Under the pieces are notes generated by a model, which had not been told where the DNA came from, searched no databases, and saw only the letters and a list, made by a program, of their open reading frames with translations. Made by a program: the position numbers and the translations under genes. Below, piece after piece: positions 1 through 25,551 of a stretch of DNA of 64,000 nucleotides (the stretch's first letter is position 1; each line of letters opens with the position of its first letter). Source of the stretch: Trichoplax adhaerens (taxonomy: Eukaryota; Placozoa; Uniplacotomia; Trichoplacea; Trichoplacidae); NCBI RefSeq assembly GCF_000150275.1, contig NW_002060971.1, positions 303,857-367,856 on the forward strand, written 5' to 3'.

Positions 1-187
1 TTATATATCGTTTAACTAGCCATGTTCATAAATTCATAACGGCATCATAAACCAGTAGAGTAGTTTCAGTAAAGTGTACAAAAAACATTTATTCAGATGG
101 TTCAAGATACCTAATGGCCGGCATGTGTTTTGCTTACTGCTGAAAAATATTGACATAGAGGGTAGAGGTAAACCGCGAATAACTTCT

Positions 188-412
188 ACAGATTGCACAG
201 TGCACAGTGCACAGTGCACAGTGCTAGTAGAGTACAGTGTACTGTACTGTACAGAGACCGTGGTTGGCGTTGATGAAATGTAATAGACTATCATGCATTT
301 CTGTAATATATAGAGTATACAGTATAGTAAATTGAGCGATAACTGATACACTAGACTACGGGCTGTACAGTGTACAGTGTACAGTCCTGATCAAGTACAG
401 TACACTGTACAC
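188..412. repeat. CAGTGCACAGTG / GTACAGTGTACAGT palindromic repeat cluster
   Basis: Around 190-250 a CACAGTG unit is repeated head to tail and runs into GTACAGTGTACTGTACTGTACAG. A second block at 362-412 repeats GTACAGTGTACAGTGTACAGT and ends in ACAGTACACTGTACACGT. The units are self-complementary, so each block could fold back on itself. The same motif family recurs near 3.0, 25.45, 37.7 and 56.0-56.5 kb. Confidence 0.8.
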
Positions 413-414
413 GT

Positions 415-453
415 CAATAATAATAATAATAATAACAATAATAATAATAATAT
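415..453. repeat. AAT trinucleotide microsatellite
   Basis: About a dozen AAT/TAA units with one AAC interruption, directly after the palindromic repeat block. It makes a poly-asparagine shadow frame that should not be read as protein. Confidence 0.9.
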
Positions 454-1801
454 CGTCCGTCACCTACAGGACCCGTACCGGTACCTGTGTACAGTGCTCA
501 CTGAACTAAGGTATAAACGCACTCAGCGACCGCTACCCTATAGAAAATACTACTCTATAGGCTATTGTACGTGCACCTCCCCTTCTTGGTGCACGGATGG
601 GCAACCAGCTGAGGTGTCAACTCAAACAGACACTAGACCATCGCGAACAAGACCCATGGAAGAAAGAATTTGTATCCCCTTCGACCATGGACTGACTACC
701 AGACTACCGCTAGTGGGTGAGTCACTGCGTGAGCAGTCACTCGGCCAGTCAGTCACTCTCATTGGAGCGACACGACAATTTCACTGACAAAATCAGCTTT
801 GGGATTTGCGGGATAGCGTTAAGCTGGCGCTTTTCTAATGGAAAAATTGATTTCTTCTGCTAAGAAATAACAACAATATTGCCTAAATTGCCTGGAAAAG
901 TGACAATTACACAAGGTAATAATCCATATTTGGAGTTCAATTGCATTGGTCCACCAGAATTTGCGCTAAATGATATCATTGCGTTGATCTACTGTCGAGT
1001 AGAATGAGGAACCCTACGAAAATTTCAATGAAACACGGACCGTTTTTTTTCTCTACCTATTTGCTTCTCTATCCCTAAGCAAAATGGCCACCAACTTTAG
1101 TTAGTCAACTGGTTATGAATGTACTGTATGGAATGACTAGGTTTTATGCCTTGCAGATAGATTATTTTATTCTGTGGGGAAAATACTTGTACAAGTGTCA
1201 TGAGAGTTTACTGTAACATTGACTTGTTCTCATAACCAACATGCTTCAGCGATTGTCATTATTGATTTATTTATTTATAACATGATGATCAGTAGGACCA
1301 TTTCGTTGTGATTCTTCATATCGGTTGTCCCTTCTGATTACTTATTGGATCATTTCTAGTAAGTTAGGTGCTATAAGCAAGTTTCTATTTCGACCTTGAC
1401 TGGGTTGTTTCACTAGTGAATAGGCTGTACTTTCCAAACAACGTTTCAAAAGTAATGACAGTGAATCATAAACCAGTGTGCAATACTCTTTCAATGAACA
1501 ATAATAAACAACCTCATTTCCCCACTGATAGCTACGCAATAGTTAAAGCATTACTTTATCGTTCATTCATGGATGGTATGTGAAAGAAATCCTGCTAATG
1601 ATTGCTTTTTATGTTGAAATATATTCCTTCCCTGCTGTGGTCATCCTCAAATTGAAAATAGTAACATTTGGCTCGTTTTGAAAGCAAGTCAAAAGACAGA
1701 CAACAAAAAGCCTTCAACCGATTTCTTCCCTAGGCTGGTTTTAGCTCAATCAGTTCATTACTAACCAAGATACATTGTAGTCAAAGTCATCCTTGTCCGC
1801 C

Positions 1802-15206
<13,405 letters not shown>

Positions 15207-16937
15207 AAATGGTCTATTGATTTACCGATAACTGGCTAACTACCATTTTTATATATTTCGTTTCATTATTTGCTGATTTTGTGAATAATATATAGTACGG
15301 ACAAACTGACTTTAACTTTTATAAAATCCAATAATGTTTGGATAAATTTAAAAATTTCAGTTTTGTAGCATAAATACACGTACACATACAGTATATATAT
15401 ATATATATATATATATATTTAAGTATTTAAAAATTTTCGATTTTTAATGTGAAAGCTACAGTATTTAACTGTTGCTTCATCAATGGATAAGTTTGTGCTC
15501 TGGAGCAGTCTCGTCAAAAATTTTTTAGACTATATACTATCGTTCTGTCTCATATTTGTTATTCTAGTTATTTCTTCGAAGATCTATCTGAGCAAATTCT
15601 ATCTCTTATGATTCTGTTTTCTGCTATAATAACACCGAAGTATACCGCTAAAACCTGTTATGAATGAATTTCTTTTAGAAGTAGCATTGCGATTATATGT
15701 TATGGGCAATTAATAATGAAATGTAATAGACTGCCGCTAAATTAGATTTGAAAAAGATGCATTATATACGAGTACACATACGTATGTTAGGAAGGTATAA
15801 AAAGCGATAATCTGATATTGCAGTAGTTAACTTTTAGGACTATCAATAAACGCACTCTTGTCGCATTGATACTAATTCTGTATAGCGATGCAATTAGTTT
15901 TACAGTATAGCGATTCCTTTTTACATAGCTGCAATTTAATAGTGTTTTTTCAATTTCCGTACTTTAACAATTATGGAAGATAATGTAATAAAGATTTTCA
16001 GCTTTTTTGGATAATATTGAAACGATAGATTTATTGTAAGATACCCTTAGCAACAGTCTGTACTACATGTATGTACGCTGCAATCGAAAGTATCTTAAAA
16101 CACCCGGACTTAAATCGCCTGTTCAGTACGGTGTATAATAAATACGTAAGCAATACGTACAGTATAGTCAAGATTACAAAATAATGTACGAATAGTAATA
16201 TCCACCATAATCGCAGTACAACGAACAATTCACTAAACGTGAATCATAACAGCCATATCATACAAGTATTTTAAATACGTTGCGCAGAAGAATTCATAAC
16301 AAAGCATATCCTAGCCATATTTCGGCAGTAGATAAGCTAAGGCATTAATTAATTACGCTATTTCATACGATGTAGCAGAGATTCATCTCTCTTTTTAAGA
16401 GTTCTTCCATGTTAATTTTCTAATACTAGACATAGCAGTGCTACCGATCACGACATAACTGGCTCCTTGTATATTAAAATCCAAATTACAACGAGACAGA
16501 GCAAAATTTTTTTAAAAGCAATTTATTATTTAATAGGATAACATCGAATGAAACTAGGATGAAAAGTGATAAATTATATAATTATACAACATTAGTTCTT
16601 CAACCTACGTGTATAATAGCATATAGTCTCGTAAGAATCACTGTTGACCACCCAAGGTTATTTTGCAAAAATCATAATCGTCTAGCATAGTGAAAGTACT
16701 ATTCGTACATATACTAAAGATAGGAATTGATATCCAGTTCGCATAAAGGATATAGAAATTTCACGCAAAAATTTACATTACAAGTAGTCCATGAAGTGAT
16801 AGTGCGTCCTGGAGATGTACTTTAGTAGAACGTTATTTCTTATCCTTAGTTATTGGAATCCTATCAAAGTATGTTAGGAAATGTTCATTCATGGAAAGCC
16901 TCACAGGATTCTCGATCCGCAGTAAAAAATCTTATAC
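15207..16937. other. Convergent intergenic spacer
   Basis: This lies between the 3' end of the MRCK gene (+) and the 3' end of SART1 (-), so it should hold both 3' UTRs. A TA dinucleotide run sits at 15392-15417. I see no coding exon or RNA gene. AATAAA-like hexamers occur, but I could not choose a polyadenylation site. Confidence 0.6.
15391..15418. repeat. TA dinucleotide microsatellite
   Basis: An uninterrupted run of about 13 TA units in the kinase 3' flank. Confidence 0.95.
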
Positions 16938-19900
16938 TTACGTGTTAATTAAACCTTTACCGCCTCCACTTAACACAAGGAAAGCATTTTGTGTTTGTTC
17001 CATTTTATCTCTCATTAAACTTACAGTTCCCAGCGGAGTGTCAGTAGAACTCATTTTTTTAAATGCCTAATGTAATTGTATGTCATATTGATGAGATAAG
17101 AATTAACATAAAAATTGTTTACGTAGTTAATTTCGCACCTCTTCTTCAGCTAATTTTTTATTGCGTTTTTCAATTTTCTTCTTGCCAGATACCTTACCAT
17201 GGAATCGATGAGATAATTCTCTAAATGCCTGTAGGTAAAATAGGAGATTAGCATTGTTGTTCCGCTTAACCTTAACGCTGAATTTCTACGGACAGTAAGT
17301 AGCTCAGATAAGCAAAGGAAATACCTCTTTGGCATTTAGTCGGCGTCCAGAGTCATCAAAGTATTCTAGTTTAAAACCAGGCTTATAGTCATCCTTGTCC
17401 TTAAAGCTTGTATGGCCATATCGCGATGATGATCTGCCTCTAATAAGATAAAGGAATACACTCAAATTATCTGTATAAGTTCGAGTATTACATAATCAAT
17501 TGCAATTATTTCATCTTACAGTTCCTTCAAAAATTTATCGTCAATTTCGTAGGAACTAAATAAAATCAAGGAAAACAGGTTATAGAATCGAAACTGTGTA
17601 TGATATCTCTTCGTATAGAGTTCTAACACTAATGCCTATGATAGATTGGAAGTTCTTACTTTTGATCCTCAACAACATAGTCAGTGGAGGGTAAATTTAA
17701 TGGTTTATGGCTAGATTTCTTTTTAGGAGCATCTAAATAGCCTACATGGTGTATGACAAGATCACAAGAAATAAGGAATTCACATAAAAAATGCCAACGC
17801 CATTGATATATAAGGGTGCATACCTTTCTTGGAAGCAAGAAGTAAAGCAGCCATAGTTCCTTTGCTGACAATTGGTTCATCGTTCATGAAACCAACTTCT
17901 GATTCGTCCTTTAAGGAAAAATAAAATTTGGACATTTAAGAAAAGTAATTTGATACGCTGTAGTTTTAGTTGCGTAGCATTTACAAAATAATTGTATCAG
18001 GATTTCATCATGCAATCAATTCATACCACTTCAATTTTAGCTGGTTTCTCATCTTCTGTGTTTACAGGTTCCCAACCGCTGTTTTCAACGTCATCGTCTT
18101 CGTCGTCCAGTTCCTACGATCAAAATAATTTCCATTTAATTGCGGTAAAAGTATACCTTGATCGCTTTGTAAAAGCAGTAATTTAAATATCCCGACGTAC
18201 CATATCGTCAGAATCCTTATCAGCTTCAACTTCAGTAGTACGACCTTAAGTAGAATATAAAAATTGATATCGAGAATGTATTGTTTAGTCTCGTCTAGAT
18301 TTTTATGTATTATTACAATGTAATATTGAATACCCTGATTTGCTCTTCTAGATGTGCGTGATATTGTTTCACCAAGACTACGACAGAATTCAGTAGTGGT
18401 GTTAAAGGTTATTCCGCTAGTAGCCTTGATATCTTCACTAGTATTATCCACGACAGACGCTGAAATTTGGCGGATCTGGAGATTAATTTATACCAGAAAA
18501 AGATAGTTAGTAACCATTCGTAGATATTATTGCAGAATATTTATCCTGCAAACTAGAAAAAAGAATTACTTTCTCCTCTTGTGTAAGAGCTTGTTCTTGC
18601 AGTTTTCTTCTTCGATTTCTAAAGAATAATAATATAATAAGACGACCACTGGGGCAAAGTGCATTGACGAGATATTTTTTAATCAATTTTACCTGGCTAG
18701 AATATTTTCCATTTCAATTTCAGCTTCATCAACAATTACCACGTTATCATCATTACGAACAATCGGATTAACTTCATCATTAATAGTAGGCTGTGTAACT
18801 AAAGGAAAAAAACGGGTTAGATACTATTTGACGCTTTAGAGTAAAAAGTTAATGTTAGTCAAATTTACCTGCGCTAATATCATTCGAACTACTAATATCC
18901 ATAGGTTCACTGGTATCGTTACTTTTCACGAGATTAGATACGGTACTTTTGTTACTGAAAGTTGATATAAGTAAAAATTGATTCTTGGATAAGCTTGATA
19001 GCAAACAGAATCCAAGAAACTTACCGTGATCCATGATCTGCACGTTCGTCACTTTCAAGAGGAACAAGGTCATCAGCCTACGAGTTGATAACAATTTTTA
19101 GTTCATAGCAAAAATATGATAGTTACTAGTGTCTTTATATTTTATCGAGTAGAAAGGCATAATTAATCAGTATTTTTTACTTTCAAATTTTCACTTTTTC
19201 TGATTTTTCGACGCTTCTTCTTAGGCTTTTTGAACTGTACCTAAATTTTAAAAAGAAATTAGCTTCAAGCATACGTTTTTTTACTATGAATTATTGCCCA
19301 ATCAAACAGAGTTTTAATTACCATTTCTTCAGGTGTATAAAATTCTGAGCTTATTGTTCCTTTGCTATATTCTAAATTAACCTAAAAAATAGCCAATATA
19401 GGTAACTCAATTGCTTTTCATAGCATTAGTCAATGGATACTGTACATACGCTCTGCGATTTTATTTCTTCTTTGATCTATAAAAAAGGTAACATTAATTC
19501 TTTTAGATAGAGCATAATTAATCAATAGCATACTATTTCATAGTAACCTTTCTCATAAACATTGATAATTTGTTAAGAAATGAACAAAATGATTCACCTG
19601 CTTCAATTCATTCTCTATCTTCATGTCTGCCATTCCGGAAGAACCTTTAACCGTCGTAGAACAATGTTTTAATGTAACGATTCGCAATATTTTAAAGAAA
19701 ATTGGTAATTGTTAACATAAAATATTAGAACGGTAGAATTATTTACCCAGCCGAAAAGATGATTTCTTCTCGCCATCTATAACCTCATCATATTTAGATA
19801 ACATTTGCTTTGCTTTAGGCTAGAAAATAAATTAACGTAAGGCATCTTAGAAGCTGGATGGCTACCATCTGCATGACATTAATTACATACTATTCCAAGT

Positions 19901-22410
19901 TCATCCCATTCATCATCGTCGTATGGTTGATAATCTGGCTTTTTCTTCTTCAATTCTATATTTTTGCTAGCCTAGTCATGCCAAATACATATTATTAATA
20001 AATTTAATCAATTTCTAGAGCAGTACATACTGGTAGTGTGGCATTAACCTTTTCGTCATCTTTGATATTAACATTTTCCAAGACGTCTTCATTGTTATCT
20101 TCTAGAATACCTAGGCGGGGTAATCAATATATTAATATTACATCTAGTGTTATGATAACTTAATTTTAACTACTGTTGGTCTCTTCTGAATTACTACCTT
20201 TATCTTGCAAAGTCAAGATTACATTTTGTCCTTCCTACGTTGGAAAAATTATTTTAGTCAGTATCACGTACAATTAAATTTAGGAACTATTTAAGGTGAC
20301 ACGAACAGCTGCATTAATATACCCTACATATTATTCACCTGAAATGCCGTTTTTGCATGTTCAATTTTTAATCCACTTAACGCGTCAGATTTGTATCGAT
20401 TTTTCGATTGCGCAATCTTTTTGCCAAATTCTGCTTCTACTAAATTGCCGATTCCGAATTCATCATCCATTTCCTCAAGCATTGTAGCCTGTTGAATTTG
20501 AAAGTTTTCTAGTATGAGTAAACCATTCAATATCATCGCTATTACATTGCTAAGATTGTCACCCTTTTCTTAGCCATTTCTTTTTCTTTCTCTAATTTAC
20601 GACTTTTTTCTACCCATGAACGAATATCGCCAGATTGACTATCGTCAATTTCACCTAAAGTTTTGAAATTTCTGTTACAATAAACATTAAAGCAGGTTAG
20701 TATAGCAGACTTGCCATAGCTTTTACTTGTACTAATTGTTTCGTAAAGTTTTATTTTTAAAACATCATACTTTAGTTTCTCAGCAATCAAACGCTTCTCT
20801 CGCAAAGTGGCAAGCTTTTCTTTTAACTATATAATAATAGTATTTTCATCACTTTTAATATCTTATTAGTGTATATATTATGTATACCCAGTATTTAACA
20901 AATTCACTAAATTATAACAAGTGTAACGGTAGTTGAAAATATCTTTATAGATAAGGCATGGATTTTTAAATGGCTAAAGAGAATCGAGTATTTGCATACC
21001 TTTTCAGTTTCCTTCATTTCACCCCAATTGACAGCAGGTACGTGGACAAATTCCTTTTCTTTGGTACCATTGTCTATAGTATAACAAATTTAGTATTGGC
21101 GGAGGTAAAGTATTAATATTGTTAGAAAAATTTTTCAACACGTCTATGCCGTAATCACTAGGTCTCGTATTTGATTCTGATCTTTGCATATTAATAATCA
21201 TCATGATCCAAAAACTTACCATCATCATCCAACTGAAGAGGCGCTAGGCCAAGTTGTGCCCTCAATTTGCTGCAAAGAATTAGATACGACTGTGAGGGTG
21301 GAGAATTAAAGTTTAACGGATAATAAGAAAGATTCTAAACAGGTAGCAGCTGCCTAACTACCCGTTTAGAAACTTTCCTATCAGCTAGGGTCAATATACA
21401 CAATGAATAATTTATAATTTAGCAGGCTTATTATTTACTGACGTTGATGACTGTAGAGCTACATCTCAAAGTTACTTACTTTGTGTCTTCTATACTTAAT
21501 GATTGCGTAGCGGCGCCTCCTGCTATTTACCAGATCCGATGATATTGAATTAAGAAAATAAAAAAAGAGTGAAATAGTTAGGGCCATACAGGCGAGAATT
21601 ATATGACGATAAAAATTAATTAACCACAACAGTATACCCGTACTACACAATCCTATTTCCTATTTTCTATATGGCATCATAACAATGAATGCGTATGAAA
21701 GATTGACACGGAAAAACTATTCTATCTTCTCATATATAGCTGAGATAGGTTGCATATAGTAGAGAAGACATGACAAATTTACTGATCAATAGTTATAGGA
21801 ATTCGATAACGGTACATGCTATAAGATGCAGGTAACAAAACTCATCAAAAAAACGATGAATCGTATTTCAGAGTGCTTTAAGAAAGAGTTAAAGTAGCGG
21901 TAGGAAGTAATGATGCAACGATATTGTTACGATAAGGACTTTTCTAAAAATAGAAGGTAGCAAGTTACAATTAGCTGATACCGTGGCCATTACTATTTTT
22001 TATTGACTTGTACCTTGATTATTACCACTGCTAGTATCTTTATCGAGTTGTGCATCATCTTTACTTCGCTTACTACTTTTGCTTGTACGATCAGTATCAA
22101 AGTCATGGCGATGACTATCTCTATCTTTCTCCTTCTTACTACTTGATTCACTACGCTCGGGACTTCTGCTCCGGCCGCGACGTTTTATGTCTTCCTTGTC
22201 ACGGCTGTCACTTCGACGGCGCCGTCTGCTACGTCCATCTCTATCACGACTACCACTACGTTCACGTCGCTTTGATCTATCATGTTCTCGACTTCTGCTA
22301 CGTTCTCGGCGACGATTGTCTCTTTCTTTGCTCCTATCCCTTCTCTTGGATTTACTACTTTGTAACTCATCACTTTCCTTGACTTTCTCGTCTTTGGTTG
22401 ATGTACCCAT
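16938..22410 (-). CDS. SART1: SART1 / Snu66 U4/U6.U5 tri-snRNP splicing factor, multi-exon
   Basis: SART1 is a nuclear tri-snRNP protein needed to assemble the active spliceosome. Exon 1 (22410-22014) encodes an N-terminal RS-rich region full of SR, RD and RE dipeptides. The next exons join to give SLSIEDTNKLRAQLGL (about 21.5 and 21.25 kb), the SART1 signature after the RS region. Others encode GDIRSWVEKSRKLEKEKE (about 20.62 kb), LEEMDDEFGIGNLVEAEFG (about 20.45 kb), ITFNTTTEFCRSLGE (about 18.4 kb) and the C-terminal MSSTDTPLGTVSLMRDKM with a final LVLSGGGKGLINT before the TAA at 16938. Order and motifs agree with the whole family. I chose ATG at 22410 (MGTSTK); an in-frame ATG at 22452 would add 14 residues. 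The 5' end faces a repeat-rich spacer shared with divergent NUP160. Confidence 0.93.
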
Positions 22411-22976
22411 CTTAGTTAAGTAACTGCAGAAGAAATTTTGACGGTAATCCATTAAGATAATAGTAAGTCAATGCTATATGTAATTGCACTCGTACGCCAA
22501 TCGAATAACTAAATGTTGGTATTTAGCTCATTAGTATAAGAATAGAGCTGTTGATGGCAGAGTTAAAATTTGATTGAATGATCGGACATTGAAGCAGTTA
22601 CTATTTCTAATAGTCCATGGTGATATTGTAGGGGAGTCAAATCACTGTCATGTTTATAAGCTTTCAATTTCTATCTTGCAAATACGTGTATTGCTAGGTC
22701 TAACATTTTTTAAATTGCTTAGTTGTATGGGCAAATACTGTAGTAGCTATCATCGAAATACTTAACTATGAGTTGTTTGTTATGGCGTTATCCTGCACAC
22801 CTCAGTATTGAATCTAGTGTTTACGGTCGACTCATCCATCTTTTTAATCTATCCCAATCTTTTCTACAGAAACACGCATAGTTATGAATAAGCTAAGGTA
22901 TTGTAGAAAAATTCGAGTACTGAACAGTATGAGTTTATCATTTTAAGAGACTATTTTCAATTACAATCATCATCTA

Positions 22977-23920
22977 CAGCAATGAATCATCATTTTATTT
23001 CCACCATACGTCTAGAAGATATTTCAGTATACACCATTCATCGTTACAACAGTGATGTAAATTGAAATAATGTTAATTTGTGTTGCGGACTGTTATGGTA
23101 TAGCGTTAACATAGGGTGCTATTCTCAACTTGACTGATTGTACTGTAATGGATATCCAATTGGATTATTTTTAATCGCAGTCGTAGCATGTAGCAATAGA
23201 TCCTCATTTTATTTCCAGGATACATATAGACATTTATTATATCACCATTGGTCGCTACAGCAGTAATGTAAATTGAAATGATGTCAACTTGTGCTGCGGA
23301 CTGTTTGATATTGCGTTAAGATAGAGCATTATTTTCAACTTGACTGATTGTCATAATGTCCAATTAGACTATTTTTAATCGCAGTTCTATCATGCAGCAA
23401 TGGATCGTCATTTTATATCCAGGATACGTTTAGATGTCTAGTATATTATCATTAGTCGTTACAGCAGTAATGTGAATTGAAATACGTCAACTTGTGTTGC
23501 GGATTGTTAGGATAGAGTATTATTCTCAACTCGACTGATTGTCATGACGTCCAATTGGACTATTTTTAATTGGAGTTATATCATGCCGCAATGGATCATC
23601 ATGCTATGTCCAGGATACATCTAGATATCCAGTATATCATCACGACTGATTGTCATGATGTCCAATTGGACTATTTTTAATCGCAGTTCTATCATGCAGC
23701 AAAGGATCATCATTTTATATTCAGTATATCATCATTTGTCATTGCAGTAGTAATGTAAATTGAAATGATGTCAACTTGTGTTGCGGATTGTTAGGATAGA
23801 GTATAATTCTCAACTGGACTGATTGTCATGATGTCTCATTGGACTATGTTTAATCGTAGTTCTATCATGCAGCAAAGGATCATCATTTTATTTCCAGGAT
23901 ACGCAGAGACATTCAATATG
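22977..23920. repeat. Satellite-like tandem repeat, about 175-215 bp unit, about five copies
   Basis: Copies begin with a GCAATGGATCATCATTTTAT-like segment near 22977, 23191, 23396, 23586 and 23696, with a partial sixth near 23870. Each continues through CAGTAATGTAAATTGAAAT, TCAACTTGTGTTGCGGA, CTCAACT-GACTGATTGTCAT and CCAATTGGACTATTTTTAAT. The fourth copy has lost its middle and is about 110 bp long. The copies are diverged and carry no long frame, so this looks like an old non-coding array. Confidence 0.9.
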
Positions 23921-24744
23921 CCCATGGTAGTAGCATGCAGGTAAAGTAGGTGAAAATTGTGCAAATTATCCATGGTATCATTGCAATAACATGGAAAAGG
24001 CTGTCAAAATGGGGCAATAGACCCACACTATCATGCAGTATTGCAGAAAAGAGAATTTTCAACTTACGATCACTGTGGCAACCAAGTGGTGGAATGCAGA
24101 CTGGTGGAAGTAACCAACTCAGTGAGTTTGTATTGGATTGGTAAGCGTTGCTCAGTATAGAATGGAATAAGCAAAGAGCTCAATAACGACTCGTTTACTG
24201 TCTTGAAGAAGAAAGGAATAAAGCTTAAAGAGAACGAATAACGTGAGCAATTCTTCAGAGAGATTTAGGCCAAGTTGGAGCGCAGCAATGGCCAAGGAGA
24301 AGATTGGTGTAGTCTAGTATGGTGATTGGGTTGGCCTTTTTGATAGAGATGCACGCAATCTGATAATCTCTATGCTATAGTATGAATGATTGTTGCTATT
24401 ACCTACACTAACGTAGTTTTAAGTGTCGAGTCTACTATGGAGTGCGTACGTTGTCATCACGTTGGTGGCTACGGTGAGCATGCCCAGTGTAGCAAGATGG
24501 ACCTGAAAATACACTGACTTCAATGGCATTACCGAGGTCGAAAGCCGGTCAAAAGCCATCGATTTTCGGGATGTTTCAGTACCAATCACAATGGTAGGTA
24601 GGTAGCAAAGCTGTAGGGATCAACAAAACTCGTCGCCGTGTGGAGAAGGGCAGTTTCTTGGATGATTATTAGACGTGTATATTATACCTATAATGATCAA
24701 CCGAAATGTCCATGCTAAGCTAGGATACAGCTGTTTCATGAAAG

Positions 24745-25165
24745 CAGTCTCTTCTGCCATTTTGCTGATTGACGATTCACTGCAGCTCTCGAAGAAGACT
24801 TGGACCGGACACTGGACGGCGGACACTCTTTGGACGGACAGACACATAGCCTCCTCCTCCTCTTCCATCCGCCATTTTGTAGATTGAGGAGACACTCAAA
24901 GCATACTTGGACCGGACACTGGACAGCGGACACTCTTTTGGACGGACAGATATGTGGCCTCCTCTTCCATCCGCCATTTTGCTGATTGAGGATTCACTAG
25001 AAGTCACTCGAAGAAGACTTGGACCGGACACTGGACAGCGGACACTCTTTTGGACGGACAGACAGGTGGCCTCCTTTCCTCTTCCATCCGCCATTTTATA
25101 GATTGGAGGATTCACTAGAAGTGCACTCGAAGAAGACTTGGACCGGACACTCTTTTGGACGGACA
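24745..25165. repeat. Minisatellite, about 106-119 bp unit, four copies
   Basis: The phrase ACTTGGACCGGACACTGGAC recurs near 24800, 24906, 25017 and (shortened) 25136. Each copy also holds CGGACACTCTTTTGGACGGA, CCTCCTCTTCCATCCGCCAT and GATTGAGGATTCACT-like parts. It is richer in GC than its surroundings. Several frames on both strands stay open across the copies, giving overlapping spurious ORFs. I do not read any of them as a gene. Confidence 0.9.
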
Positions 25166-25424
25166 GACATTTGCTTTCCTTTCCTCAACCAATTGGAATG
25201 GACTAAGTTTTTTTCGAAATTAAGTAATAATATTATATTGTATTCCGTTGCCTGATGCTAAACTCTGCTTGCAAGCAGTAACTTCAGATCAACCATGTTA
25301 TTCCCATCAATACCAATGATTTGGAAAACGGACACGGAAGAATCAGACTGAGCAACTTTGATGGGCTATTTGGGGATAGTCCGTCCATCTGAAGCTCAGT
25401 CTACAGTACTTTCGAGGGGTCCAT

Positions 25425-25500
25425 GACTGACTACTACAGTACAGTACAGTACTGTACTACGGACGTACTGTGTACAGTCCGTCCGTAGCAGCAGGCCGTT
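25425..25500. repeat. GTAC palindrome cluster just upstream of NUP160
   Basis: CTACAGTACAGTACAGTACTGTAC is followed by an imperfect hairpin with arms CTACGGAC and GTCCGTAG around GTACTGTGTACAGTCC. It ends about 50 bases before the NUP160 start codon, so it lies in the promoter or 5' UTR. Confidence 0.75.
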
Positions 25501-25551
25501 GACCCGCGGTAACACTGGTTCAGACTCAGAAGTGGTGAAGAGTTTGCAGTC

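Larger units (their letters stand above)
1..1801. other. Upstream spacer, no gene recognised
   Basis: No gene is supported here. The first 800 bases carry repeated CAGTGCACAGTGCACAGTG and GTACAGTGTACAGT motifs and an AAT-type microsatellite. Several open frames cross them, but they follow the repeats and show no family signature. From about 800 to 1801 the DNA is AT-rich without repeats I could see. It presumably holds the promoter and 5' UTR of the downstream kinase, but I see no defined promoter element. Confidence 0.6.
22411..25551. other. Divergent, repeat-rich spacer between SART1 and NUP160
   Basis: No gene is supported. In order it holds about 560 bases of plain AT-rich DNA, a roughly 200-bp satellite (22977-23920), about 800 bases without visible repeats, a roughly 110-bp minisatellite (24745-25165) and a GTAC palindrome cluster (25425-25500) about 50 bases before the NUP160 ATG. 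Both neighbouring promoters must lie here. Confidence 0.7.

Noticed and set aside
377-787. 136-codon frame with an asparagine run
   Set aside because: It is built over the palindrome and AAT repeats and has no recognisable protein sequence beyond them.
22050-22423. Plus-strand frames opposite the SART1 RS region, rich in Ser/Leu/Arg or Tyr/His
   Set aside because: They are the mirror of the RS-rich SART1 exon, whose codon pattern keeps the other frames open.
22977-23920. Regularly spaced repeats considered as a CRISPR array
   Set aside because: Units are about 200 bp, contiguous and diverged, with no short repeat/unique spacer pattern, and the genome is eukaryotic.
24620-25255. Overlapping ORFs on both strands in the minisatellite
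   Set aside because: They follow the repeat unit and have no start context, domain or partner exon.
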